From NCBI RefSeq assembly GCF_000381825.1, contig NZ_KB907128.1, forward strand, positions 1 through 64,000: a DNA stretch of 64,000 bases. Direction: 5' to 3'. Position 1 is the first letter of the stretch, and each line of letters opens with the position of its first letter. The position numbers and the translations under genes are program-made. The stretch comes from Thioalkalivibrio sp. ALJT. GTDB taxonomy: Bacteria > Pseudomonadota > Gammaproteobacteria > Ectothiorhodospirales > Ectothiorhodospiraceae. Positions 8,229 to 17,159 of the stretch are shown here, one piece after another. A model generated the notes under the pieces. The model did no database searches, was not told the DNA's origin, and saw only the letters and a program-made list of their open reading frames with translations.

Positions 8229-9134
8229 TCAGCCGCGACCCTTGGTCTTGGTCCGGTTGGGTTTGGCGTTCTTCTCGATGAACTCGATGATCATGCCGGC
8301 CACGTCCTTGCCGGAGGCGTTTTCGATGCCCTCCAGTCCCGGTGAGGAGTTCACCTCCATCACCACTGCACCGTGGTTGGAGCGCAGCAGATCCACGCCG
8401 CAGACGTTCAGGCCCATGACCTTGGCCGCGCGCACCGCGGTGGCGCGTTCCTCCGGGGTGATGCGGCACAGGGTTGCGCTGCCCCCGCGGTGGAGGTTGG
8501 AGCGGAACTCGCCCTCCTTGGCCTGGCGCTTCATCGAGGCGACGACCTTGTCGCCGATCACCAGGCAGCGGATGTCGGAACCCTTGGCCTCCTTGATGTA
8601 TTCCTGCACCAGAATGTGCTGCTTCAGGCCCATGAAGGCCTGAATCACGCTCTCGGCGGCCTGTGTCGTTTCGGCCAGCACGACCCCCAGGCCCTGGGTG
8701 CCTTCCAGCAGCTTGATCACGCAGGGGGCCCCGCCGACTGTCGCCAGCAGGTCGTCGATGTCGTCCGGCGAATGGGCGAAGCCGGTGACCGGCAGGCCGA
8801 TACCGCGGCGCGACAGCAATTGCAGACTGCGCAGCTTGTCGCGCGAGCGCGAGATGGCCACGGATTCGTTCAGCGGGTAGACGTTCATCATTTCGAACTG
8901 ACGCAGCACGGCCGTACCGTAGAAGGTGATCGAGGCCCCGATGCGCGGGATGACCGCGTTGAACTGATCGAGGATGTCGCCCTTGTAGTGGATCTGCGGA
9001 TTGTGCGAGGTGATGTTCATGTAGCAGCGCAGCGGGTCCACCACGCGCACCTCGTGGCCGCGTTGTTCGGCGGCCTCGACCAGACGGCGGGTGGAGTAGA
9101 GCTTGCTGTTGCGCGAGAGGATGCCGAGTTTCAT
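8229..9134 (-). CDS. rimK: RimK, ribosomal protein S6 glutamate ligase
   Basis: A 301-residue ATP-grasp ligase that adds glutamate to the C terminus of ribosomal protein S6 and can make poly-glutamate. N-terminal [18 protein letters not shown], the ATP-grasp lysine in [27 protein letters not shown] and the metal-binding [14 protein letters not shown] motif all match RimK closely. Its ATG overlaps the stop of the upstream protease gene by 4 bases, which implies translational coupling. The C-terminal tail is basic ([14 protein letters not shown]). Confidence 0.96.
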   Translation of the reverse strand: MKLGILSRNSKLYSTRRLVEAAEQRGHEVRVVDPLRCYMNITSHNPQIHYKGDILDQFNAVIPRIGASITFYGTAVLRQFEMMNVYPLNESVAISRSRDKLRSLQLLSRRGIGLPVTGFAHSPDDIDDLLATVGGAPCVIKLLEGTQGLGVVLAETTQAAESVIQAFMGLKQHILVQEYIKEAKGSDIRCLVIGDKVVASMKRQAKEGEFRSNLHRGGSATLCRITPEERATAVRAAKVMGLNVCGVDLLRSNHGAVVMEVNSSPGLEGIENASGKDVAGMIIEFIEKNAKPNRTKTKGRG

Positions 9135-9637
9135 TCCGGGTCCTGTTCCGGGGTTGCGGGAATGCCGGCCGGCCGGCCGAGCACAAAGGATCGCTGCGGG
9201 TCTACCAGGAAGCGACCCCGCATGGCCTCGCGCCCGAGGAGCATGCGAAACAGCATGGTATCGCGACTGGTCAGAGACAGTTCCAGAGGCAGTATCCAGT
9301 CGCCGATCCGGGCCTGGGTGGCGATGAAATAACGTTCCGAGCTATGCCCGCCGGAGTCGGTCACGTTGCGGACATCGAGTACCGGGGCCTCGCACCAGAC
9401 TTCGGTCTGGTTGTCATGCTGATGTGGGTGGATGCCGAAGCGGACCCAGTGGCTGCCGTCGCGGGTGAAGCGCTCGACCTGAAACGCATGCAGGGCCGAA
9501 CTGCGCGCACCGGTATCCACCTTGCATTTCACGGCGTCGATCCCGAGATCGGGCAGGCCCACCCATTCGCGCCAGCCCAGGGTTGTGGAGCGGGGCGCGG
9601 CCAATGCGGCGGGGCTGGAGGGGGGTGAAGCGTTCAC
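9131..9637 (-). CDS. rimB: RimB-like ATP-dependent zinc protease (retropepsin fold)
   Basis: A 168-residue protein with a retropepsin-like core: [13 protein letters not shown] carries the D-T-G-A motif (aspartyl-protease-like), and [15 protein letters not shown] closes the domain. In Pseudomonas the equivalent RimB is encoded with RimK and counteracts or tunes its glutamylation. The chosen start is a GTG at 9637 with GGAG 5 bases before it; the frame extends further upstream but loses family-like sequence. First gene of the rimB-rimK-desuccinylase operon. Confidence 0.85.
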   Translation of the reverse strand: MNASPPSSPAALAAPRSTTLGWREWVGLPDLGIDAVKCKVDTGARSSALHAFQVERFTRDGSHWVRFGIHPHQHDNQTEVWCEAPVLDVRNVTDSGGHSSERYFIATQARIGDWILPLELSLTSRDTMLFRMLLGREAMRGRFLVDPQRSFVLGRPAGIPATPEQDPE

Positions 9638-9744
9638 GCTAGCTCCGACGGCAAGATGGGCACTCACTATACCGAATCCGGCCCCTGCCGCGACAAGCGC
9701 AACAGGCGCAGCGGACGCGGTCCGCCGCGCCCGGAACGGGCCGC

Positions 9745-10251
9745 TTACTGCATCAGTTGATAGCCCTCGTGCTGCAGCTCGATGATTTCGGCGTCGGCCA
9801 TCGGAACCACGTTCACAAAACCGTGGATATCGGGCAGTTCGATGCCGCGCAGGCGTGCGGAGGCTTCGCACATGCGGAATTCGATGTTGCCGGCCTGCGT
9901 GAGTGAGCGAGCGCGACGCATCAGTTCTTCGTGCTCCTCGAACTTCTCGCGCGTGAACAGCGGGACTTCGGCACCGTGCAGGACCATCACGATGTGCGAT
10001 TCGAAGGGGTCGGCGTTATAGACGTTGTTCAGCATGCTGACACGGTCGAGGACCATGTCCAGTTCGCGGGCGGCGTTGCGGGTGTACACGTCGTACACCA
10101 CTTTGCGCGGTTCGTACTGGCGATCCATCTTCTCTGCCGAACCCCAGGGCATGTCAGCGTCGGCGCTGGATACAATCGGTGCGCCAAGCAGGGCAACGCT
10201 GGTGAGCAGGATCAGAAGAACGTGGGTCAGGGGACGCTTCGTCCGGATCAT
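9745..10251 (-). CDS. Periplasmic DsrE-family protein
   Basis: 168 residues with a clear signal peptide (MIRTKR then a hydrophobic stretch to about residue 25, A-x-A-like cleavage near SSADA). The mature part has the DsrE/DsrF fold pattern: KVVYDVYT..AARELDMVLDRVSMLNNVY, HIVMVLHGAEVPLF and a single cysteine in IEFRMCEASARLRG at the position of the DsrE active cysteine. DsrE-type proteins carry sulfur or regulate sulfur oxidation; exported members are common in sulfur-oxidising bacteria. AGGAG lies just upstream of the ATG at 10251. Confidence 0.85.
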   Translation of the reverse strand: MIRTKRPLTHVLLILLTSVALLGAPIVSSADADMPWGSAEKMDRQYEPRKVVYDVYTRNAARELDMVLDRVSMLNNVYNADPFESHIVMVLHGAEVPLFTREKFEEHEELMRRARSLTQAGNIEFRMCEASARLRGIELPDIHGFVNVVPMADAEIIELQHEGYQLMQ

Positions 10252-10417
10252 CGGGAGCTCCTTGTTGCGGGGGTGAATACTGGGGGGACGCACGAGGCCG
10301 GCGCGCTCTTCCCCGGTGCTCTGCTCAACGGCCCGCGGCAGCGCTGAACAAGGCCATGCCGGCGCCCGCGGTGTTGTCCTGTGCCGCAGGGAGCCACCGA
10401 TTCCTCGGCGCGTTTCC

Positions 10418-11524
10418 CTAAACGCGGGTCTCCGGGGACTGGCTGCGCAGGACGCGCTCGAGCATCGACTCCATCGCGAGGGTGATCCGCCGGCCCAGGG
10501 TCTTCGGGTGGTGATAGGTCAGCTCGAAGACATCCGCCTCGCGGGTCAGTGTCAGCAGCAGGTCGTCGCTGGTGCCCAGCTCATCGGCCAGACCCAGCGT
10601 ACGGGCCTGTTCGCCGTACCAGTGTTCGCCGGTGGCGACCTGGTCCAGGTCCAGTTGCGGGCGGTAGCGGGCCAGGAAGGTCTTGAACAGCTCATGCGCT
10701 TCTTCCAATTGTTCGCGGAATTTCTTGCGGCCCTCGTCGGTGTTCTCGCCCAGCATGGTCAGGGTGCGTTTGTACTCGCCGGCGGTCAGGAGTTCGATAT
10801 CGATGTCGTTGCGCGCAAGCCAGCGGTGAAAGTTGGGGATCTGCGCGACCACGCCGATGGAGCCGAGCACCGCGAATGGCGCGGCCACGATGCGATGGCC
10901 TACCGCGGCCATCATGTAGCCACCACTGGCGGCGACGCGGTCGACGGCGATGGTCAGGTCCATTCCGGCCTCGCGCAGGCGCGCCAGCTGGGCAGCGGCC
11001 AGGCCGTAGGAGGGCACCAGTCCTCCCGGACTCTCCAGGCAGACCACGGCGCGATCCTGCTGTGGTCGCGCCAGGGTGAGGATGGCCGTGATCTCCTCAC
11101 GCAGGTTCTCGACACTGGAGGCGCGGATGTCGCCCACGAAACGCAGCACATAGACCCGCGGTCGTTCGGCGCGGTCCCGGTCATCGAATGCGGGATCCGC
11201 CTCGGTGCCGGCTCCTGCAGGGTCGCGGGTGGCGCCCTGGTTCGCATCGTCCTCGGGCGGGGTTACGCGGGTTGTGCGTGTGCGCTTGCGCATGGCCCAG
11301 TCACGCAGGCGCGCGATGCGCCCGCGCGGGCTTTCTACGGCACGCCGTACGGTCTCTTCCAGGCGTTCGTAGCGATCGTTCAGGCGTTTGACCTGCAGCC
11401 GATCCGGCCGCTCTTCGCGCGTGCGAGCGAGCATGCTGGCCGCAAAACCGATGACGACCACGACGGCAATGGCGGCCGTGGCCGCTTTGGCGAGGAAGAG
11501 TCCGAATTCGTGGATAAATTCCAT
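10418..11524 (-). CDS. sohB: SohB-like S49 membrane peptidase
   Basis: A 368-residue signal-peptide-peptidase-type protein. One N-terminal membrane helix (residues about 8-30) is followed by a charged linker and the S49 domain; the nucleophilic serine lies in VAASGGYMMA and the catalytic lysine in TAGEYKRTL. SohB sits in the inner membrane with its catalytic domain in the periplasm and degrades peptides. The start at 11524 (MEFIHEFGLF) is chosen because the membrane helix begins right there; the longer upstream frame is not protein-like. Confidence 0.93.
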   Translation of the reverse strand: MEFIHEFGLFLAKAATAAIAVVVVIGFAASMLARTREERPDRLQVKRLNDRYERLEETVRRAVESPRGRIARLRDWAMRKRTRTTRVTPPEDDANQGATRDPAGAGTEADPAFDDRDRAERPRVYVLRFVGDIRASSVENLREEITAILTLARPQQDRAVVCLESPGGLVPSYGLAAAQLARLREAGMDLTIAVDRVAASGGYMMAAVGHRIVAAPFAVLGSIGVVAQIPNFHRWLARNDIDIELLTAGEYKRTLTMLGENTDEGRKKFREQLEEAHELFKTFLARYRPQLDLDQVATGEHWYGEQARTLGLADELGTSDDLLLTLTREADVFELTYHHPKTLGRRITLAMESMLERVLRSQSPETRV

Positions 11525-11642
11525 TGATTCTGTCCTGTGGACACCTTTGCGGGGGCGTGAACGCAACCGGAGGCCGCGGATCACGGTTCGGGTTTTGCTT
11601 GACCACCCGGGCCTCGGGCCTGATGAGCCGGGAGGTCTGCGC

Positions 11643-12038
11643 GTGCATAATGCCACCATGGATACCAATACAGTTGAAGACCCTCGAAGCGCGGGTCGGT
11701 TTCACGGTCGCGAGGACGCTGCCGGGGCGGTACCTGAACCGGTCATTCATGCCGGGTACGCGACGCTCAGCCTGCGGCAGGTCGACGAATGGAATGCTGT
11801 GTCCAAGGGCACGGCCTTTCGCCTGTTCAAGGCTCGCAAGGACCAGTTGCGCGAAGGCGTGGATTTTTTCTACATCCCGGAGGGCCGCGACCCGGAACTG
11901 ACCGAGACCCTGCGTCTGGACGGCCGGATCTATCCCTCGACCGTGCACCTCGTTCTGCTGACCACGACTGCGTATGCCCGTATGCGCGAGGAGTGGCATG
12001 CGCGTACCCATAACCCGGGCTGCGGATGCCCCGAGTAA
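11643..12038 (+). CDS. Hypothetical protein with possible DNA-binding fold
   Basis: A 131-residue protein I do not recognise. The middle reads YATLSLRQVDEWNAVSKGTAF then RLFKARKDQLREGVDFFYIP, a helix-turn-helix-like arrangement followed by a strand resembling phage-type regulatory domains, and the C terminus has a Cys cluster (NPGCGCPE). The GTG at 11643 is preferred over the ATG at 11658 because GGAGGT at 11631-11636 is 6 bases from the GTG. Its end overlaps the start of the LysR gene by 13 bases, so the two are probably co-translated. Confidence 0.7.
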   Translation: MHNATMDTNTVEDPRSAGRFHGREDAAGAVPEPVIHAGYATLSLRQVDEWNAVSKGTAFRLFKARKDQLREGVDFFYIPEGRDPELTETLRLDGRIYPSTVHLVLLTTTAYARMREEWHARTHNPGCGCPE

Positions 12039-12931
12039 CCCTCGAACAGTGGCGCATGCTGCAGGCGGTCGTGGAGGCGGGAGGTTTTGCACGGGCCGCG
12101 GAACGCGTGCACAAGAGTCCCTCGAGCATCAATCACGCGGTGCAGCAACTGGAAGCACGCCTGGGCGTGGAGGTCTTCGAGATACAGGGGCGGCGGGCGG
12201 TACTCACCGCGGCTGGCGAGGCCCTGCTGCGACGCGCCGGGCACCTGCTGGAGGAGGCCGCGGAGATCGAGACCCTGGCCGGGGCGCTGGCGGCGGGGGT
12301 GGAGTCCGAGATCCGGCTGGCGCTGGATCAGCTCCTGCCGCGTGCCCCCGTGATTGCGGCACTGGAGGATTTTTCGCGCGCGTACCCCGCGACCCGTATC
12401 CAGTTGCACGAGGTCGTGCTGAGCGGCGGACCGGATATGCTGCGCAGTGCGGCGGCCGATATCCTGCTGGCGCCGGAGTTGCCTTCCGGCTATCTGGGGG
12501 GCTGCGTTGGCGAGTTGTCCATGATCTGTGTGGCGCACCCCGGGCATCCGCTGGCACGGTCGGATCAGCCCCTAACACGCCGCGACCTGCAGGCACAGCG
12601 CCAGATCGTGGTGCGCGATTCGGGCGCGGAGTCGGCCGGGGAGGGCGGCTGGGTCGAGGCCGATCAGCGCTGGACGGTCTCGCACATGAGCACCGCCTGC
12701 GAGATCCTGCGCTCGGGCATTGGTTTTGCCTGGATGCCGGAGGACCGCATTGCCGCGGATCTTGCGGCCGGTCGCCTGGTCGAACTGCCACTTGAGGCCG
12801 GAGGGCGGCACAACGTGCCATTCTACATCGCCCATGCCGATCGTGATCGCGCCGGCGCGGCCGCGCGGGCCCTGATGGCGGCCCTGGAGGCCGCCTTCGG
12901 CGGAAGCTCGTCAGAGCCCCCTGAACGGTAG
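12026..12931 (+). CDS. LysR-family transcriptional regulator
   Basis: 301 residues with an N-terminal winged helix-turn-helix (TLEQWRMLQAVVEAGGFARA and HKSPSSINHAVQQLEARLGV, residues about 5-55) and a C-terminal substrate-binding domain of the LysR type. The second domain is slightly short and the effector is unknown. It overlaps the upstream hypothetical gene, and a REP palindrome begins at its stop codon. A regulator for the downstream amidotransferase gene is possible but unsupported by any visible operator. Confidence 0.92.
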   Translation: MPRVTLEQWRMLQAVVEAGGFARAAERVHKSPSSINHAVQQLEARLGVEVFEIQGRRAVLTAAGEALLRRAGHLLEEAAEIETLAGALAAGVESEIRLALDQLLPRAPVIAALEDFSRAYPATRIQLHEVVLSGGPDMLRSAAADILLAPELPSGYLGGCVGELSMICVAHPGHPLARSDQPLTRRDLQAQRQIVVRDSGAESAGEGGWVEADQRWTVSHMSTACEILRSGIGFAWMPEDRIAADLAAGRLVELPLEAGGRHNVPFYIAHADRDRAGAAARALMAALEAAFGGSSSEPPER

Positions 12932-12953
12932 GAGCCTGCTTGCAGGCGAAGCC
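12928..12953 (+). repeat. REP palindrome, GTAGGAGC type
   Basis: GTAGGAGCCTGCTTGCAGGC followed by GAAGCC: a GTAGGAGC head and a GCCTGC/GCAGGC stem with a 2-base loop. It overlaps the end of the LysR gene. Related copies lie at 24938-25010 and 50269-50294. Confidence 0.85.
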
Positions 12954-13019
12954 CCTGCCCGCGCCGGAAAGGACCCGGCCGGTTCCAAACCCAAGCCACT
13001 AACCAGCAAGGAAAGAATC

Positions 13020-14804
13020 ATGTGCGGGATCGCAGGAGAATTCGTCTGGGGTGAACGGCGTGCCAGCGGCGAGGCCGTGGCGCTGATGCTGCCTTGCCTG
13101 GAACGGCGCGGGCCGGATGCCGACGGGCTGTGGGCCTCGGGGCGCGTCGCGCTGGGCCACCGGCGCCTGTCGATCCTGGACCTGTCGCAGCGTGCTCACC
13201 AGCCGATGTTCGACCCGGAGACCGGGCTTGCGCTGGTGTTCAACGGCGCGATCTACAACTTCCGCGCCCTGCGCAGCGAGCTGGAAGGCCGCGGCCATCG
13301 CTTCTTCTCTACCGGCGATACCGAGGTCATCCTGCGCGGTTATGCCGAGTGGGGCGAGGGTATCGTCGCCCGGCTGCACGGCATGTTTGCCTTTGCGCTG
13401 TATGACGGCCACGCCCAGCGTCTGCTGCTGGCGCGCGACCGCATGGGCATCAAGCCGCTGTATCTGGCGCGCAGCGGCGATGGCATCCGCTTCGCCTCGA
13501 ATACCCAGGCGCTGCTGGCGGCGGGCGACCTGGACACCGAGCTGGATGCCGAGGCCCTGCACATGCTGTTCTCGCTGCACGCGGTGGTGCCCGCGCCGCG
13601 CACGGTGCTGCGCGGTATCCGCAAGCTGGAGCCGGGGCATTACCTGAGTATCGATGCCCGCGGCCAGGAGCGGCTGCAGCGCTACTGGACGCTGTATGCC
13701 CACCGCCCGGACGCGGCCGTGTCCGACGCCGAGTGGCAGGAGCGTATCGAGCACAGCCTGCGCAGCGCCGTGCGCAGGCGCCTGGAGGTCGCCGACGTGC
13801 CGGTGGGCGTGCTGCTCTCCGGCGGGCTGGACTCCTCCCTGCTGGTCGCGCTGGCGATGGAGGAGGGGGCGCAGGACCTGCGCACCTTTACCGTTGGCTT
13901 CGAGGACCAGCCGGAGGAGAAGGGCTCGGAGTTCGAGTACTCCGACCCGGTCGCCGAGCGCTACGCCACCGACCACCAGGCGACGCTGATCCCCAACGAC
14001 CAGGTGCTGGCCCGGTTGCCGGAGGCGGTGGGGGCGATGGCCGAGCCGATGTTCGGCCAGGACGCGGTGGCCTTCTACCTGCTGTCCGAGCAGGTCTCGC
14101 AGCATGTGAAGGTGGTGCAGTCCGGCCAGGGCGCGGACGAGGTCTTCGGCGGCTACTTCTGGTATCCGCAGATGGCCGAGGACCGCCACGGTGACTGGGT
14201 GGAACGCTTCCGCCGCCACTACTTCGACCGCGACCACCCCGAGATGGCCGAGATGCTGCGCCACCCGCCGGCGAACGACGTCACCGGCGACTGGCTGCGC
14301 GAACAGTTCGCCGAGCTCGAGACCGACCGTGCGGACTCCTTCATCGATGCGGTGCTGGCGCTGGATGTGACCACGCTGATCGTGGACGACCCGGTCAAGC
14401 GCGTGGACAACATGACCATGGCCTTCGGCCTGGAGGCGCGGGTCCCGTTCCTGGATCACGAGCTGGTGGAGACGGCCGCCGCGATGCCGCCGCACCTGAA
14501 GCTCGGCGACGGCGGCAAGGACGTGCTGCGCCGCATCGCCCGCGGGCGCCTGCCGGACGCCGTGCTGGACCGGCCCAAGGGCTACTTCCCGGTGCCGGCG
14601 CTGAAGTTCGTACGCGGCGACTTCCTCGAGTTCATGCGCGACATCCTCACCTCGCGCGCCTCGCGTGATCGCGGGCTGTACCAGCCGGCCTACATCGACA
14701 AGCTGCTGGACGCCCCGGACCAGTACTTCACCCGCATCCAGGGCTCCAAGCTGTGGCACGCGGCCCTGCTGGAATACTGGCTGCAGACCCACGTCGACCG
14801 CTGA
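13020..14804 (+). CDS. asnO: Asparagine-synthase-type amidotransferase, probable NAGGN synthesis enzyme
   Basis: A 594-residue class II glutamine amidotransferase: Cys2 nucleophile (MCGIAGEF), glutaminase domain to about residue 200, then the AsnB synthetase domain with the PP-loop SGGLDSS at about 265-271. Details such as GYFWYPQM, YFDRDHPEM, LIVDDPVKRVDNMTMAFGLE and PKGYFPVPALKFVRG match the amidotransferases that convert N-acetylglutaminylglutamine to its amide, a compatible solute of halotolerant bacteria, rather than plain AsnB. The usual partners (a GNAT/ATP-grasp ligase and an M42-type peptidase) are not next to it. A long opposite frame over the whole gene is an artefact of codon bias. 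Confidence 0.85.
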   Translation: MCGIAGEFVWGERRASGEAVALMLPCLERRGPDADGLWASGRVALGHRRLSILDLSQRAHQPMFDPETGLALVFNGAIYNFRALRSELEGRGHRFFSTGDTEVILRGYAEWGEGIVARLHGMFAFALYDGHAQRLLLARDRMGIKPLYLARSGDGIRFASNTQALLAAGDLDTELDAEALHMLFSLHAVVPAPRTVLRGIRKLEPGHYLSIDARGQERLQRYWTLYAHRPDAAVSDAEWQERIEHSLRSAVRRRLEVADVPVGVLLSGGLDSSLLVALAMEEGAQDLRTFTVGFEDQPEEKGSEFEYSDPVAERYATDHQATLIPNDQVLARLPEAVGAMAEPMFGQDAVAFYLLSEQVSQHVKVVQSGQGADEVFGGYFWYPQMAEDRHGDWVERFRRHYFDRDHPEMAEMLRHPPANDVTGDWLREQFAELETDRADSFIDAVLALDVTTLIVDDPVKRVDNMTMAFGLEARVPFLDHELVETAAAMPPHLKLGDGGKDVLRRIARGRLPDAVLDRPKGYFPVPALKFVRGDFLEFMRDILTSRASRDRGLYQPAYIDKLLDAPDQYFTRIQGSKLWHAALLEYWLQTHVDR

Positions 14805-14806
14805 GC

Positions 14807-15343
14807 TCAGGTCTCCTTCAGACGCGGCATCAGCATGGTCAGGTTGCAGGGCATGGTGCGGTCGTCGAGCTGGGCCTGGATGATGCGATCCCAGGCGGTG
14901 CGGCAGGCGCCGGTGGAGCCGGGCAGCACGAAGATGTAGGTGCCGTTGGCCACGCCGGACAGGGCGCGCGACTGCAGGCTGGAGGTGCCGATCTCTTCAT
15001 AGGAGAGCATGCGGAACAGCTCGCCGAAGCCCTCGATGGTCTTGTCCAGCAGCACCGAGGCGGCCTCCGGGGTGCCGTCGCGGCCGGTGATGCCGGTGCC
15101 GCCAGTGGTCAGCACCGCGTCGATCTCGGGCTCGGCAATCCAGCGCGCGAGTTCGGCGCGGATCGCGTAGATGTCGTCCTTCACCAGCTGGCGGTCGGCC
15201 AGCCGGTGACCGGCACCCTCGAGACGTTCCACCAGGGCGTCGCCGGAGCGATCCTCGGCCAGTTCGCGGCTGTCGGAAACGGTCAGAACGGCAATGTTCA
15301 GCGGGGTGCGAACCGGGGCCGGCGCCGGGGTCGAATCGGTCAT
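14807..15343 (-). CDS. moaB: Molybdenum cofactor protein MoaB
   Basis: 178 residues of the MoaB/MogA molybdopterin-binding family: [37 protein letters not shown] and [20 protein letters not shown] are all in place. MoaB/MogA adenylylates molybdopterin before molybdenum insertion. The ATG at 15343 has AGGAC upstream and leaves a 20-residue Pro/Ala-rich N-terminal tail. No other Moco gene is nearby. It converges on the amidotransferase gene with only 2 bases between the stops. Confidence 0.93.
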   Translation of the reverse strand: MTDSTPAPAPVRTPLNIAVLTVSDSRELAEDRSGDALVERLEGAGHRLADRQLVKDDIYAIRAELARWIAEPEIDAVLTTGGTGITGRDGTPEAASVLLDKTIEGFGELFRMLSYEEIGTSSLQSRALSGVANGTYIFVLPGSTGACRTAWDRIIQAQLDDRTMPCNLTMLMPRLKET

Positions 15344-15402
15344 GGTCACGTCCTGTTGGTGTATCGTGGCGCCCATCTTAATGAGTTGCTGGGGTTCCGG
15401 GA

Positions 15403-16401
15403 ATGTCGGAGCGGATACAGAAGGTGCTGGCGGCACGCGGGCTGGGTTCGCGGCGCGAGATCGAGGGCTGGATCGAACGTGGCGAGGTTCAAGTCAACAA
15501 CCGGACGGCGCAACTGGGCGACCAGGTGGACCCGGATGACGTGATCCGGGTGCGCGGGCGGGTGGTGCGGCGTCCCGATCATCCCCATCGCTGGATCGTG
15601 TATCACAAGCCGGTGGGAGAGATCTGCAGCCGATCCGACCCCGAGGGTCGCCGTCCGGTATTTGCGAGTCTGCCCCGACTGAAGGGACAGCGCTGGGTGG
15701 CCGTCGGCCGACTGGACCTGAATACCTCCGGCCTGTTGTTGTTCACCACCGATGGCGAACTGGCCAACCGGCTGATGCACCCGAGCATGGCGCTGGAACG
15801 CGAATACGCCGTGCGCGTGCTGGGTGAGGTGCCCGCCGCCACGCTGGATATGTTGCGCGAGGGGGTCGAACTGGAAGACGGCCCCGCGCGTTTCGATGGC
15901 CTGGAGGAACAGGGAGGAGACGGTGCGAATCACTGGTATCACGTCATTGTCAGCGAGGGCCGCAACCGGCTGGTACGCCGGCTCTGGGATGCGGTCGGGG
16001 TCACGGTCAGTCGCCTGATCCGGGTGCGGTACGGGCCGGTGGTGCTGGGTCGGGGGTTGAAGACCGGAGCCGTGCGCGACCTGGAAACGCGCGAGGTGGT
16101 CGAGTTGTACAACGCGGTGGAATTGCCGGTGCCGGAATCGGTGCGTCCGCGCGGTCGTGGGGGCGCGCGCCGCGCGCCCCGGAGCAAGCGGTCCGGCAAG
16201 CCGCTGGCTGCGGGCAAGTCGCGCAACAGCCGTGCCGCGCGCGAGGAAGGCTGGAGCTCGTCGCCCCCGAAAAAAGGGGGCGGCAAGTCGACACCCTCCG
16301 GCGGTCGTGGGGGTGGCCGGGGGGCGAAGCCCGCGGGCGGCCGCTCCGGTCGTCGGTCTCCGGATGGCGGCAGCAAACCGGGTGGACGTCGGCCGCGGTA
16401 G
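15403..16401 (+). CDS. rluB: 23S rRNA pseudouridine synthase RluB
   Basis: 332 residues: an N-terminal S4 RNA-binding domain (RIQKVLAARGLGSRREIEGW), then the RsuA/RluB catalytic domain with the active-site aspartate in VGRLDLNTSGLLLFT (about residue 104) and GRNRLVRRLWDAVG. RluB makes pseudouridine 2605 in 23S rRNA. From about residue 245 the protein ends in an unusual low-complexity, strongly basic tail of some 85 residues rich in Gly, Arg, Ser and Lys, probably disordered and RNA-binding. Confidence 0.93.
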   Translation: MSERIQKVLAARGLGSRREIEGWIERGEVQVNNRTAQLGDQVDPDDVIRVRGRVVRRPDHPHRWIVYHKPVGEICSRSDPEGRRPVFASLPRLKGQRWVAVGRLDLNTSGLLLFTTDGELANRLMHPSMALEREYAVRVLGEVPAATLDMLREGVELEDGPARFDGLEEQGGDGANHWYHVIVSEGRNRLVRRLWDAVGVTVSRLIRVRYGPVVLGRGLKTGAVRDLETREVVELYNAVELPVPESVRPRGRGGARRAPRSKRSGKPLAAGKSRNSRAAREEGWSSSPPKKGGGKSTPSGGRGGGRGAKPAGGRSGRRSPDGGSKPGGRRPR

Positions 16402-16407
16402 GGACGC

Positions 16408-17061
16408 GTGCGGATTCCCGATCTCCTGGAGGCGCTGCGCGGGGAGTATGGCGACCTGAAGTGGTGGCCGGCGGATACCGCGTTCGAGGTGATGGTCGGT
16501 GCCGTGCTGACCCAGAACACCAGCTGGACCAACGTCGAGAAGGCGCTGGCCAACCTGCGTGCCCGTGACGCCCTGTCGCCCGAGGGGCTGATGGCGCTCG
16601 GCCAGGAAGAACTGGCTGAACAGATCCGCCCCAGTGGCTATTTCAACGTGAAGGCCGACCGGCTGCGGCATCTGCTGCATTTTCTGGAGGCATCCGGAGG
16701 GATCGAAACCCTGGCTGCGCTGGAAACGACGGACCTGCGTTCGGCGTTGCTGGGCGTCAAGGGTGTGGGGCCGGAAACGGCCGACGATATCGTGCTGTAT
16801 GCCTTCGAACGCCCGGTATTCGTGGTGGATGCCTATACCCGACGCCTGTTCGAGCGTCTGGAGATGGCGCAAGCGCGGGAGCCTTACGATGTGCTGCGTG
16901 AACAGGTCGAAGCGGCGCTGGGAGCGGACGTGGCCGCCCTGAATGACCTGCATGCGCTAATCGTGGAGCATGGCAAGGAGCGCTGCCGCCCGCGGCCGCG
17001 TTGTGAAAGTTGCCCGCTGCGCCTGCATTGCAGGTATCCCGGTACTACGGCACATCCTTGA
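16408..17061 (+). CDS. HhH-GPD DNA glycosylase, MagIII-like endonuclease III relative
   Basis: 217 residues of the endonuclease III superfamily. The helix-hairpin-helix reads LLGVKGVGPETADDIVLYA, the catalytic aspartate is in VFVVDAYTRRL, and a C-terminal iron-sulfur motif has C-x5-C-x2-C-x5-C spacing (residues about 195-210). The lysine that gives Nth its AP-lyase activity is replaced by glutamate in the hairpin, so this is likely a monofunctional base-removing glycosylase of the 3-methyladenine (MagIII) type rather than true Nth. GTG start, 6 bases after rluB, so co-transcribed with it. Confidence 0.85.
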   Translation: MRIPDLLEALRGEYGDLKWWPADTAFEVMVGAVLTQNTSWTNVEKALANLRARDALSPEGLMALGQEELAEQIRPSGYFNVKADRLRHLLHFLEASGGIETLAALETTDLRSALLGVKGVGPETADDIVLYAFERPVFVVDAYTRRLFERLEMAQAREPYDVLREQVEAALGADVAALNDLHALIVEHGKERCRPRPRCESCPLRLHCRYPGTTAHP

Positions 17062-17159
17062 GCCTGCAATCCGGTGGCGTCGGTGCCATGCCCCGCGATT
17101 CAGGCGGCGGGCCCGCTGGTTCTGGGGTGGATTCCGGGAACAAGCTGTAACCCCTTTCT

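Noticed and set aside
12999-14792. A 597-codon minus-strand frame opposite the amidotransferase gene
   Set aside because: Antisense artefact of codon bias; the plus-strand protein has intact Cys2 and PP-loop motifs.
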